This document shows, one piece after another, positions 17,202-24,619 of a stretch of 64,000 nt of DNA. Within the stretch, counting starts at the first letter, position 1; each line of letters starts with the position of its first letter. This DNA is from Vitreoscilla sp. (GTDB lineage Bacteria; Pseudomonadota; Gammaproteobacteria; Burkholderiales; Burkholderiaceae_C): NCBI GenBank assembly GCA_018780145.1, contig JADMKA010000073.1:31242-95241 (forward strand), written 5' to 3'. The position numbers were made by a program, and so were the translations under genes. Under the pieces are notes generated by a model, which was given only the letters and a program-made list of their open reading frames with translations, made no database searches and was not told the origin of the DNA.

Positions 17202-17931
17202 CACACCGAACTCCTCATCGCCCGGGCCACTGCCCGACGACTTGCGGCAAGCGCGCGACCGCGCCGAGGCGCTGCTGCCCTGGGCCGCCAACGGCACTCT
17301 CGGTGCCGACGATCAGGCCTGGCTGGACGACTGGCTCGCCCGTACCGAGCGCAGCCACCCCGAGCTGGTGGCGCCGCTGCGCGCCGAACTGGCCTGGCTG
17401 CAGCGCACCGCGCGCGACGTGCAGCGCAACGTGGTGCTGCCGGATCCGGAGCAGGGCCTGGACACCTTGCTGCGCCGCATTGCCGACGAGAAGTCCGCCG
17501 CGCGGCAGGCGCCCGAACCGCAGCGCGGCGAGCCGGTACGCAGCCTGTGGAGCCGTGCGCGAGCGTGGATCAACGGCCACGGCCCGCAACTGGCCGGTGC
17601 CTGCGCCGTGCTGGTGATTGCCCAGGCCACCACGCTGGCGCTGTTGGACCGTGGCGGCTCCGAGCTGGACCCGCTCAGCGGCGGCTCCGGGGTGGTCGAG
17701 GTGAAAGGCACCGTGCTGCTGAAAGTGGCCTTCGCGCCGACCGCCAGCGAGGGCGACATCCGCCAGGCGCTGCAGGCCGCCAAAGCCCGCATCGCCGACG
17801 GCCCGAGCGCGATGGGGCTGTACCTGTTGCGCGTGAAGACCGAAGACGCCGACGCCGCGATGGCGCTGCTGAGCGCGAAGCCGGCGGTGGTGGAGTCGGT
17901 GCAGCGAGCGAACGCAGGCCCACGGCCATGA
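17194..17931 (+). CDS. Membrane anti-sigma factor with prodomain-like periplasmic domain
   Basis: A 245-residue single-pass protein. The cytoplasmic part (1-125) is helical and acidic/Arg-rich, without a zinc HxxxCxxC motif. One membrane helix lies at about 132-152. The periplasmic part (about 170-238) shows beta-alpha-beta-beta-alpha-beta periodicity: TVLLKVAFAPTASEGDIRQA, ARIADGPSAMGLYLLRVK, then a helix and VVESVQRAN. That pattern is found in subtilase propeptides (inhibitor I9-like), and a similar segment precedes the peptidase domain of the S8-like protein at 8501. Overlap with the sigma gene and the ATGA overlap with the next gene indicate tight coupling. Binding of the 16566 sigma factor is inferred from this arrangement. 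Confidence 0.85.
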   Translation: MADTPNSSSPGPLPDDLRQARDRAEALLPWAANGTLGADDQAWLDDWLARTERSHPELVAPLRAELAWLQRTARDVQRNVVLPDPEQGLDTLLRRIADEKSAARQAPEPQRGEPVRSLWSRARAWINGHGPQLAGACAVLVIAQATTLALLDRGGSELDPLSGGSGVVEVKGTVLLKVAFAPTASEGDIRQALQAAKARIADGPSAMGLYLLRVKTEDADAAMALLSAKPAVVESVQRANAGPRP

Positions 17932-18629
17932 GCGATACCCATCCCCACGACACGCCCCCCGTGCCCGTTGCCTGGCGGCCCGAGGTCTTCGGCGTGCCGA
18001 TGCTGCAGCGCGACTCGCCTTTCAGCTACGCCTGCCACGCCTGCAAGCGCTGCTGCCAGCACTACCGCATCAAGGCCAATCCCTACGAGGTGCTGCGCCT
18101 GGCGCGGCACCTGGGCCTCACGACCACCGCGTTCATCGACGCCCATCTGGTGGACGACGCCTACCTGCCCCACGACGAGGAGGGGCACTGCCGCTTTCTC
18201 GGCGAGCAGGGCTGCACCGTCCACCCGGCGCGGCCATTGGTCTGCCGCGTCTACCCGCTGGGCCTGCATGTGGACGGGCAGGGCGTGGAGCGCTTTTCGC
18301 ACCTGCAGCCGCACCCGCGAACCGAGGGCGAGTACGGTGCTACCGGCACGGTGGACGACTACCTGCGCCAGCAGGGCGCGGCGCCGTTCATTGCGGCGGA
18401 CGAGCGCTACCTGGCCGTCCTGCTCCGCCTGGCGGCGCTGCTGCAGAGCCGGCCGGAACTGGCCGACACGCCCACCGAGGGCCTGCTCGACGCCGACCAG
18501 ATGATCGACCGCTACCACCCCCATGCGAATTCGTCCCAACGGGGCGACCCCGAGCAAGCCATGGCCTTGCACATCGCTGCCATCGAGCAGTGGATTTCCA
18601 CCCACACCCCCCACCAGGAAACACCATGA
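17928..18629 (+). CDS. YkgJ-family cysteine-cluster protein
   Basis: A 233-residue cytosolic protein of the zinc/iron-chelating cysteine-cluster (CxxCxxCC) family. The motif CHACKRCCQHY lies near residue 36, and the further ligands CRFLGEQGCTVHPARPLVCRVYPLG complete the cluster. The family is widespread but its biochemistry is poorly known; metal or Fe-S binding is assumed from the cysteines. Translation is coupled on both sides: the start overlaps the anti-sigma TGA and the stop overlaps the next ATG. Its placement inside a sigma/anti-sigma operon is unusual and suggests a role in maturation or redox sensing for the exported proteins (inference). Confidence 0.88.
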   Translation: MSDTHPHDTPPVPVAWRPEVFGVPMLQRDSPFSYACHACKRCCQHYRIKANPYEVLRLARHLGLTTTAFIDAHLVDDAYLPHDEEGHCRFLGEQGCTVHPARPLVCRVYPLGLHVDGQGVERFSHLQPHPRTEGEYGATGTVDDYLRQQGAAPFIAADERYLAVLLRLAALLQSRPELADTPTEGLLDADQMIDRYHPHANSSQRGDPEQAMALHIAAIEQWISTHTPHQETP

Positions 18630-18958
18630 ACCCCACCCCCACGAAGACCCGCACGCTCGCGGCCACCCTGGCCGCACTGGCCGCCTCCATCGGCGTGGCG
18701 CCTGGCGCCTTGCAGGCGGCGGAGACAGCCCCTGCCGACAAGGCCGGCGCCTCGCAGGCCGCTTCCCCCGATCGGGTCGCCCAGAAGGGCAGTGTCGACA
18801 AGGCACGGATCAAAGAGAAGACCGTGATCTACGACAAGGTAGTGCCGGCCAAGGCAGCCAGCGGGGCGGTTTCCAGCCCCACCAAACCGGCTGGCCCGAA
18901 CGCCGCAAAGACCGAACAGTCGGTCCTCAACACCACCCAGAGCAACACCAAAGACTAG
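18626..18958 (+). CDS. Small exported protein, 110 residues, last gene of the long operon
   Basis: The protein has a signal peptide (PTKTRTLAATLAALAASIGVAPGALQA, cleavage near LQA-AE) and an Ala/Lys-rich, low-complexity mature part without cysteine (for example DRVAQKGSVDKARIKEKTV). It is probably disordered or helical in the periplasm. The start is fixed by an AGGAAA ribosome-binding site and an ATGA overlap with the YkgJ-type gene. I do not recognise a family. Confidence 0.75.
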   Translation: MNPTPTKTRTLAATLAALAASIGVAPGALQAAETAPADKAGASQAASPDRVAQKGSVDKARIKEKTVIYDKVVPAKAASGAVSSPTKPAGPNAAKTEQSVLNTTQSNTKD

Positions 18959-18977
18959 TGACTCGCCCCAAGCGCCA

Positions 18978-19009
18978 TGTCGGTTCCAGCGAGCGCGCGC
19001 CGTGTACCC
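18978..19009 (+). promoter_or_regulatory. ECF-type promoter, site 5 of 5
   Basis: TGTCGGTT at 18978-18985, a 15-nt spacer, and CGTGTACCC at 19001-19009: perfect agreement with sites 1 and 2. It ends 60 nt before the ATG of the exported protein at 19070. Confidence 0.78.
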
Positions 19010-19069
19010 CATGCGTCGGGCCCGATCCCGGGCTCGGCGCCTCACCCGCTTCACCACCAAGGAACCACC

Positions 19070-19687
19070 ATGCCCAACCTGCCCCTGAAAGCCGCACTCA
19101 CCGCCGCGCTCACCGCGCTGGCCACTGCCAGTGAAGGTGCCACGCAATTCGCGCTCTACTCGAACCTGTCGCGCGACACCTTGGTGCGCCCCAACGGCGT
19201 CAACCCGGATTTCATGTCCGTCGACATGGCCTGGCTCCATGTGGACACGCTCTACGCGGCCATGCCAGTCTTTGAAGCGGCCTGCTCGGCGCCGGGGCAA
19301 GCGCGTTGCTGGCGCGCGTCCGCTGGCGCCGCGCCATTCATCGGCGTTTCGAGCGGGGGCAAGATCACCGTGCAGCCCGGTTCGAACAAGGCCGCCATCG
19401 TTCGCTGGAAGAACGTGCTTGGCGGCAAGGTGAGGATGCTCGCCTACTTCTCCGACGTGGACTCAGCGTGCGGCAACGGGGTCGACTGGTACGTCGACAA
19501 CGGCCCCTTCAACGTCGCCAGCGGTCACCTGCAGAACACCGGGCCCGGTGCCGGAACGGCCTTTTCGAAGACCTTCAACAACCTGATTCCCACCGAGCCC
19601 ATCTACCTGATCATCACGCCCGGCGGCAACCAGGACAGCGCATGCGACGCCACCGAAGTCGACGTGATGTTCACCGAGCAGTTCTGA
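19070..19687 (+). CDS. Exported jelly-roll-like (possible carbohydrate-binding) protein
   Basis: A 205-residue protein with a signal peptide (LPLKAALTAALTALATASEGA). The mature part is beta-rich. The C-terminal half, with VRMLAYFSDVD, GVDWYVDNGPF, IYLIITPGGNQDSACDATEVDV, resembles galactose-binding-like jelly-roll modules in which a PGGN...D.T motif closes the sandwich. It has four cysteines in the mature part. An AAGGAA ribosome-binding site lies 7 nt upstream. It stands alone behind promoter site 5 and is convergent with the thioredoxin-like gene. The sugar-binding idea rests on pattern resemblance only. Confidence 0.72.
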   Translation: MPNLPLKAALTAALTALATASEGATQFALYSNLSRDTLVRPNGVNPDFMSVDMAWLHVDTLYAAMPVFEAACSAPGQARCWRASAGAAPFIGVSSGGKITVQPGSNKAAIVRWKNVLGGKVRMLAYFSDVDSACGNGVDWYVDNGPFNVASGHLQNTGPGAGTAFSKTFNNLIPTEPIYLIITPGGNQDSACDATEVDVMFTEQF

Positions 19688-19699
19688 ATCCTCGGCACG

Positions 19700-21256
19700 T
19701 CATGCCTTGATGACCTTCTCGCAGGTCGCCTTTTGCGCATCCGCCGCGGGCAGCTTCGCACAAACCGGCGCGAGCTGTTCCCGCAGGCGGTCCACCACCG
19801 CCTGGTGCTGGCCCTGGCCGTTCCAGGTGGCGAGCAGCTTGCCCACGCGTTGCATCGAGCGGGCACTGCGCTCGTAGAACGCGCCCTGCTGGCTGCCGGC
19901 TTCCTGGATCAGCTGGGCGGCGGTCTTCTCGATGCGTGCCGCGTCCTTCGGCGCCAGCTCCACCAGCGCGGTGAAGTAGGCCGCGCCCCATTGCAGGCGG
20001 GTCGCCGGGCCGACGCTCTTGGCGTAGGCCTGCTCGTACCAGCTCAGCGCCTCGGCGGTGCGGCCCTGCTTCTTCGCGTTGCCCGCGAGTTGAGACATCA
20101 GGTAGTAGGGCGAGTGGCTCTTGGCGAGGCTGGCCTTCAGCAGTGCGTCGCTCTCCTTCCACAGCCCGGCCTCGCCCAGCAGGTGAGCGGCGGCGGTGAT
20201 CACGGCCTGGCGCTCGTAGCCGTCGGTGATCTCCTTGTCGGCCCGTGCCACGTCCTCGCGAACCTGCTTGACCAGCGCGGCCGGCAGCTTCGGCGCCAGC
20301 GTGTCCTTGGGCTGGTCCAGCCGGGCCAGGTCGACCCGGCCGATCAGCGCGCTCATGCGGTCGGCGCGCGACAGCGTCGCATCGCCTTGCAGGCGCAGCA
20401 GCGCGCTGTCGAAGGCGCTGACCAGCGCCTGCCGATCGGCACCGGCCTGAGGGGCCAGGGCCTTGACGATCTCGGGGGCGGTGTTCACCAGCACGTCCAT
20501 CTGGGCCCGTGTGATGGACGCGTTGGCCAGCCACTGGCGCACTTGGTCGCGCAGAGCGGCGTCCGGCTTCACGCCCTGGCCTTCGTCGCTGGCGGCCAAG
20601 GCCTTCAGGCGCAGGCGGGTGGCGGTGTCGGCCTCCGCGGCCGGGCAGGTGGCGGCGAGCTGGGCCAACAGGCCGGCGCGCTCGTTCTCTGGCACCAGCT
20701 GGGCTTCGTCGGTGTCCCAGGAGTAGAAGGCCAGCATGCGCCACTCGTTGGCGCTGACCGGCTTGCCGGCGCGCGCCTCGGCGAGCACGGCCTTCACCGG
20801 CCGGCCGCCGGCCAGGCCCATCTGCAGCACGCTCATCACCTGCGGCGCGTCGACCTCGCCGGGCAGGCGGGTGATCTCGGCGCCGTCGGTGTTGAACAGG
20901 ATCATCGTCGGGTAGCCGCGCACCTTGAAGCGCGTGCCCAGCTTCTGCGCGCCGGGCAGGTCACCGTCGATGTGGACGGCGACGAAGCTCTTCGAGCGCT
21001 CGATGAAATCCTGCCGGTTGAACAGCGTGGCCTTGAGCTGGTTGCACGGCGGGCACCACTGCGCGCCCCAATAGACCAGCACCGGCTTGCGCTCGGCCTT
21101 GCCCTGCGCGAAGGCGCGTTCGACGTCGGCGTCGGCCGCGGCCTCCAGCCAGGCCACCGACGAGGTGGCGGTGGCAGCGAGGGCCGCGTGGGGCGCTGCG
21201 GCCAGGCCACACAGCGAGAGGGCGAGTGCCGCGGCCAGCGCGGGACGGGTCAGCAT
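19700..21256 (-). CDS. Exported thioredoxin-domain protein with long helical C-terminal region
   Basis: A 518-residue protein. A signal peptide (to about residue 29) is followed by a thioredoxin domain (about 33-160) with the active site QWCPPCNQL (Cys68, Cys71), the strand KSFVAVHID and the cis-Pro stretch VRGYPTMILF. Residues about 190-515 are Ala/Leu-rich and TPR-like (KKQGRTAEALSWYEQAYAKS). It is likely a periplasmic disulfide reductase or isomerase acting on a partner bound by the helical repeats. CxxC with two prolines is the DsbD-gamma/TlpA style rather than a DsbA oxidase. The start has an upstream GGAGAA. It is convergent with the last exported gene of the sigma regulon. Confidence 0.85.
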   Translation of the reverse strand: MLTRPALAAALALSLCGLAAAPHAALAATATSSVAWLEAAADADVERAFAQGKAERKPVLVYWGAQWCPPCNQLKATLFNRQDFIERSKSFVAVHIDGDLPGAQKLGTRFKVRGYPTMILFNTDGAEITRLPGEVDAPQVMSVLQMGLAGGRPVKAVLAEARAGKPVSANEWRMLAFYSWDTDEAQLVPENERAGLLAQLAATCPAAEADTATRLRLKALAASDEGQGVKPDAALRDQVRQWLANASITRAQMDVLVNTAPEIVKALAPQAGADRQALVSAFDSALLRLQGDATLSRADRMSALIGRVDLARLDQPKDTLAPKLPAALVKQVREDVARADKEITDGYERQAVITAAAHLLGEAGLWKESDALLKASLAKSHSPYYLMSQLAGNAKKQGRTAEALSWYEQAYAKSVGPATRLQWGAAYFTALVELAPKDAARIEKTAAQLIQEAGSQQGAFYERSARSMQRVGKLLATWNGQGQHQAVVDRLREQLAPVCAKLPAADAQKATCEKVIKA

Positions 21257-21393
21257 CAGGGGCACGGGGTTCTCCGTCGGGCCCACGCACAGGGGGAAGG
21301 GCCGGGGGCGCTCGTGGCGCGCCGGCTCCGCCGTCCGGATCGCGCGGGCGGGGTTCTGGGAAGCCCTGATTTTGCGGTATCGCCGCACCCTGC

Positions 21394-22164
21394 TCAGGGC
21401 AGGGATTCACCCGGTTCGCCCAGGGCGGCCTGGGGCGGCTCGTCGCCGGCCCGCTCCGGCGTGGCACGGGCCAGTGCCATCCAGACCGGGAACGGCAGCC
21501 TGAACGCCCGCCGCGGCGCCGGCCGCAGCACCTCCAGCGCGCCGAAGCCGCCGGCCTCGTCGCCGGCCACGGGATGGGCCCACATGACGCCGTAGGCCTC
21601 GGGGATCTCGTCCGGCTCGCCAATGCCGGCCTTCAGCACGTACCAGCATTCGCCGCAGACCGCCCGGTAGGCCTCGCCCTTGGCCGGGCGTTTCAGGTCG
21701 GACAGCAGGTCGGCGCGCCGCACCTTCACCTCGTGCACGATGGGTTCGACATAGTCTTCGACCGTGGTGTGGCGGATCGAGTAGACATCCGGCATCGCCA
21801 TGGCCCAGCGGGTCACCGGCAACAGCCGGCCACCTGGGCCGGCCAGGACATCGGCCACCGGCGAGCGCAGGGTCAGGCCGCGCCAGACCACCCGGCCGGC
21901 GCGCAGCATCTCGGTGGCCACGCGGGCCACCAGGGCCTCGTGCGCGTCGCGCGCGGCGCGGTTGCGGTTCAGCGTGGCGGCCAGCACCAGGACGCCGGCG
22001 TCGGTGACGCGAAGCGTCTCGCGGCCGTGGCCGTCGCGCAGCCGCTCGACCCAGCCGGCCGCGAGCAACTCGATCTCCACCGTGTCCTGGCAGGGCCAGC
22101 CGGCCGAGCGCCAGATCTCGCGCAGGCGGCGCCGGTGCAGGGCACCCAGGGCGGGCTCGGCCAT
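21394..22164 (-). CDS. Conserved protein with possible PD-(D/E)xK nuclease-like core
   Basis: A 256-residue protein. The N-terminal 60 residues look like a winged-helix unit (REIWRSAGWPCQDTVEIELLAAGWVERL, then TLRVTDAGVLVL). The central stretch PDVYSIRHTT...EPIVHEVKVRRADLLSDLKR has the Asp...Glu-x-Lys arrangement of PD-(D/E)xK nucleases, followed by CGECWYVLKAG. The cellular role is unknown; a DNA-binding or nuclease-related function is a suggestion from the motif only. It is followed 7 nt upstream on the same strand by the DUF427 gene and seems cotranscribed with it. Confidence 0.65.
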   Translation of the reverse strand: MAEPALGALHRRRLREIWRSAGWPCQDTVEIELLAAGWVERLRDGHGRETLRVTDAGVLVLAATLNRNRAARDAHEALVARVATEMLRAGRVVWRGLTLRSPVADVLAGPGGRLLPVTRWAMAMPDVYSIRHTTVEDYVEPIVHEVKVRRADLLSDLKRPAKGEAYRAVCGECWYVLKAGIGEPDEIPEAYGVMWAHPVAGDEAGGFGALEVLRPAPRRAFRLPFPVWMALARATPERAGDEPPQAALGEPGESLP

Positions 22165-22171
22165 GGCCCGA

Positions 22172-22453
22172 TCAGTCGGTGACCTGAACGCCCTTCCAGA
22201 AGGCCACGCGGCCCTTGATCTCGGCGGCGGCCTCGCTGGGCTCGGGGTAGTACCAGACCGCGTCCGGGTTCATCTCGCCGTTCACCAGCAGGCTGTGGTA
22301 CCGCGCCTGGCCCTTCCAGGCGCAGCTGGTGCGGTGGTTGCTGAAGGTGGTGTATTCGCGCTTCAGCGCCGCCTCCGGGAAGTAGTGGTTGCCTTCGACC
22401 ACCACCGTGTCGTCGCTCTCGGCGATCACGACGCCGTTCCAGATCGCTTTCAT
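22172..22453 (-). CDS. DUF427 family protein
   Basis: A 93-residue protein of the DUF427 (NTP_transf_9-like) family, recognisable by the start MKAIWNGVVIAESDDT, the NHYFPEAAL segment, TSCAWKGQARYHSLLV and AVWYYPEP. It is a compact cytosolic beta-barrel of unknown biochemical role. The length is normal for the family. It precedes the putative nuclease-like gene on the same strand with a 7-nt gap. A REP-like palindrome lies between its start and the end of the LysR gene. Confidence 0.85.
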   Translation of the reverse strand: MKAIWNGVVIAESDDTVVVEGNHYFPEAALKREYTTFSNHRTSCAWKGQARYHSLLVNGEMNPDAVWYYPEPSEAAAEIKGRVAFWKGVQVTD

Positions 22454-22524
22454 TCGGTGCTCCTCGGCGCCCGGTTTCGATCGGCGTAGCGTAGCTCAGC
22501 CGAGCGCCGGGCCGCCCCAAGCCG

Positions 22525-22573
22525 GCTGAGCACCCGCGCGGCGGGTGGTGCCGGTACGCCGGCACCGGGTGCC
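22525..22573. repeat. REP-like palindromic repeat, copy 1
   Basis: A 49-bp sequence 44/49 identical to 51368-51416. Its core GGTGCCGGTAC-G-CCGGCACC folds as a hairpin, followed by GGGTGCC. It lies just after the stop end of the LysR gene, a typical REP position. Confidence 0.6.
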
Positions 22574-22578
22574 CCGCT

Positions 22579-23535
22579 TCAACCGGCCGGCGGCCGGAGT
22601 TCGAGGCACGGTGCCAGCGCCGTGGCCAGCATCTCCAGGAAGACACGGGTCTTCGCCGGCATCAGCCGGCGTTCGGGGAACACCGCCCAGGCTGGCACCG
22701 GCTCGGCACGCCAGGCTGGCAGCACCCGAACCAACTCGCCGGCGGCCACCTGCGGCGCGGCAAAGAAATCCGCCACCAGGGCCAGGCCAACACCGGCCCG
22801 CGCCAGGTCCATCAACAGGGCCGGCGCGTTGGCGATCGTGCGGCGCACCGGCAGGCCTTGCCAGGTCTCGACCACCTGCCCGGCGTCGTCGTGGCGCTCC
22901 AGCCGCCACGGCCGGGGCTCGCCGCTGCGCGCGCCGACGACCAGCGCATGCATCGCGCAGCCGGCGGCGGTGAGGTCGGCCGGGTGGGCCGGTGTGCCAT
23001 GGGCCGCCAGCCAGGCCGGCGACGCATACAACTCGGAGGTGAACCAGGCCAGCCGCCGCGCGGCCAGGTGGCTGTCGTCCGGCAGCTCGCCCATGCGCAA
23101 GGCGAGGTCGTAGTTCTCGGCGATCAGGTCGACCCGGCGCGGCGACAGGTCCAGCTCCAGCGTCACGGCCGGGTGCTCGCGGACAAAGTTGGCCAGCGCC
23201 TCGCGCAGCGACAGCATCGCCACATCCGCCGGCATCGACACCCGCAGGTGGCCGCTGGGCCGGGCCTGCCGGTGCTGGGCCAGGGCCAGCGCACCATCGA
23301 CCTCGGCCACCACCTGGCGCGCATGCTCCAGCACCGCGGCGCCGAACTCGGTGACGGTGAGCCGGCGGGTGGTGCGCAGGATCAGGCGCTCGCCGAGCAG
23401 GGTCTCCAGGCCCGACAGGCGCCGCGACAGCGTGGATTTCGGCAGGCCCAGCTTGTCGGCGGCGCGGGTGAAGCTGCCGGCATCGGCCACATGGGCGAAG
23501 AGGGCCAGGTCGTTGGGGTCCACGGAGGGCGACAT
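22579..23535 (-). CDS. LysR-family transcriptional regulator
   Basis: A 318-residue regulator. The N-terminal winged helix-turn-helix covers about residues 8-66 (LALFAHVADAGSFTRAADKL, PKSTLSRRLSGLE) and is followed by a linker helix and the periplasmic-binding-fold effector domain (about 93-300: HLRVSMPADVAML, NYDLALRMGEL). It is closest in style to LysR proteins that flank quinone or azoreductase genes. It is divergent from the azoreductase gene across a 146-bp gap that contains a T-N11-A type palindrome. It probably controls that gene in response to an electrophile or quinone and represses itself. Confidence 0.93.
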   Translation of the reverse strand: MSPSVDPNDLALFAHVADAGSFTRAADKLGLPKSTLSRRLSGLETLLGERLILRTTRRLTVTEFGAAVLEHARQVVAEVDGALALAQHRQARPSGHLRVSMPADVAMLSLREALANFVREHPAVTLELDLSPRRVDLIAENYDLALRMGELPDDSHLAARRLAWFTSELYASPAWLAAHGTPAHPADLTAAGCAMHALVVGARSGEPRPWRLERHDDAGQVVETWQGLPVRRTIANAPALLMDLARAGVGLALVADFFAAPQVAAGELVRVLPAWRAEPVPAWAVFPERRLMPAKTRVFLEMLATALAPCLELRPPAG

Positions 23536-23604
23536 GAGGCGGCCGGGTGGGGTTTCAAGGCCACCATTGTTCCACCAGCAGAACGATCATGTCCAGTTGG
23601 GTGG

Positions 23605-23621
23605 CTTTATCGCGATCAAAG
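23605..23621. promoter_or_regulatory. Candidate LysR operator between regulator and azoreductase gene
   Basis: CTTTATCGCGATCAAAG is a near-perfect 17-bp palindrome containing the LysR T-N11-A spacing. It sits in the divergent intergenic region, 60 nt before the azoreductase ATG. Confidence 0.5.
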
Positions 23622-23681
23622 TCGTCAATACATTGGAGCCATGGACCTGACCCGGTCCGCCACCCGAACCGAAAGCCCGCC

Positions 23682-24314
23682 ATGAACATCCTGCAAGTCA
23701 ACTCCAGCGCCCGCGTCTTCGAGAACGACCAGGGCTCGCATTCCACCCGCCTGGGCAATGAGCTCGTCGCCTCGCTGCGCGCGCAGGACCCCGCCGCCGC
23801 GCTGACCGTGCGCGACCTGGCTCGCCAGCCGCACCCGGTGCTGGACGAAGCCGCCTTGGGCGCGCTGTTCACCCCCGCCGGCCAACGCACGCCTGAGCAG
23901 GCTGCCCGCGTGGCGCTGGACGACGCGCTGATCGCCGAGATCCAGGCCGCCGACGTGGTGGTGCTGGGTGTTCCGATGTACAACTTCGGCGTCAGCGCGC
24001 AGCTGAAGAACTGGATCGACGCGATCGCCCGTGCCCGCGTCACCTTCCAGTACACCGAGAAGGGCCCGGTGGGCCTGCTGACCGGCAAGACCGTGTACCT
24101 GGTGCTGGCCCGCGGCGGCATCCACCGCGACACGCCGAGCGACAGCCAGGTGCCGTACCTGCGCTCGGTGCTGGGTTTCCTCGGCATGACCGACCTGCAC
24201 TTCATCTACGCCGAAGGCCTGGCCATGGGCCCCGACGCCGAAGCCCAGGCTCTGGCCAGTGCACGCGCCGCCATCGCGCAGGCCGTGGCCGAGACCGAAG
24301 CGGCCGCGGCCTGA
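23682..24314 (+). CDS. azoR: FMN-dependent NADH-azoreductase
   Basis: A 210-residue flavodoxin-fold enzyme of the AzoR/NQO-like family. Diagnostic segments are the N-terminal ILQVNSSAR phosphate loop, [30 protein letters not shown] (FMN binding, about 97-126), VYLVLARGG and the late [10 protein letters not shown]. It reduces azo dyes and quinones with two electrons from NADH, which detoxifies quinones in the cytosol. The length matches the family. The divergent LysR gene and a candidate operator indicate induction by its substrates. Confidence 0.93.
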   Translation: MNILQVNSSARVFENDQGSHSTRLGNELVASLRAQDPAAALTVRDLARQPHPVLDEAALGALFTPAGQRTPEQAARVALDDALIAEIQAADVVVLGVPMYNFGVSAQLKNWIDAIARARVTFQYTEKGPVGLLTGKTVYLVLARGGIHRDTPSDSQVPYLRSVLGFLGMTDLHFIYAEGLAMGPDAEAQALASARAAIAQAVAETEAAAA

Positions 24315-24325
24315 ACCAGGCAGAC

Positions 24326-24601
24326 TCTAGGAGGCTGTCGGGCTTTGGGTCGGGCCCGCGTTGGGCCTGGAAGCCGGCTCAGCCTAGGCGCAAAGCGCAG
24401 CGATACCGGGCGGTATCGCGAGCATTTGCAACGACGGATCAGCCGGCTTCCAGGCCCAACCCGCAGGGCCGGGGTGATTTGCGGCACCATTCGTCGTTGC
24501 CGGCTCGTTGTGTGGCTCGGCCACACGCCTCGCCGGCGCCTAGCTTGGCGCCGCAACTCACCCCGGCGCGGGCCCGACCCACAGCCCGACAGCCTCCTAG
24601 A
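24326..24601. mobile_element. MITE-like element with 35-bp terminal inverted repeats
   Basis: The first 35 bp (24326-24360, beginning TCTAGGAGGCTGTCGGGCT) are the reverse complement of the last 35 bp (24567-24601) with one mismatch. Inside are two further nested inverted repeats: a perfect one built on GTTGGGCCTGGAAGCCGGCT, and one built on GCCGGGGTGA.TTGCGGC. The 276 bp have no meaningful reading frame. The element fills the gap between azoR and pirin and could also act as a transcription barrier. The flanks show no clear long target duplication. Confidence 0.7.
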
Positions 24602-24619
24602 CTTCACCAGGAGCACCCG

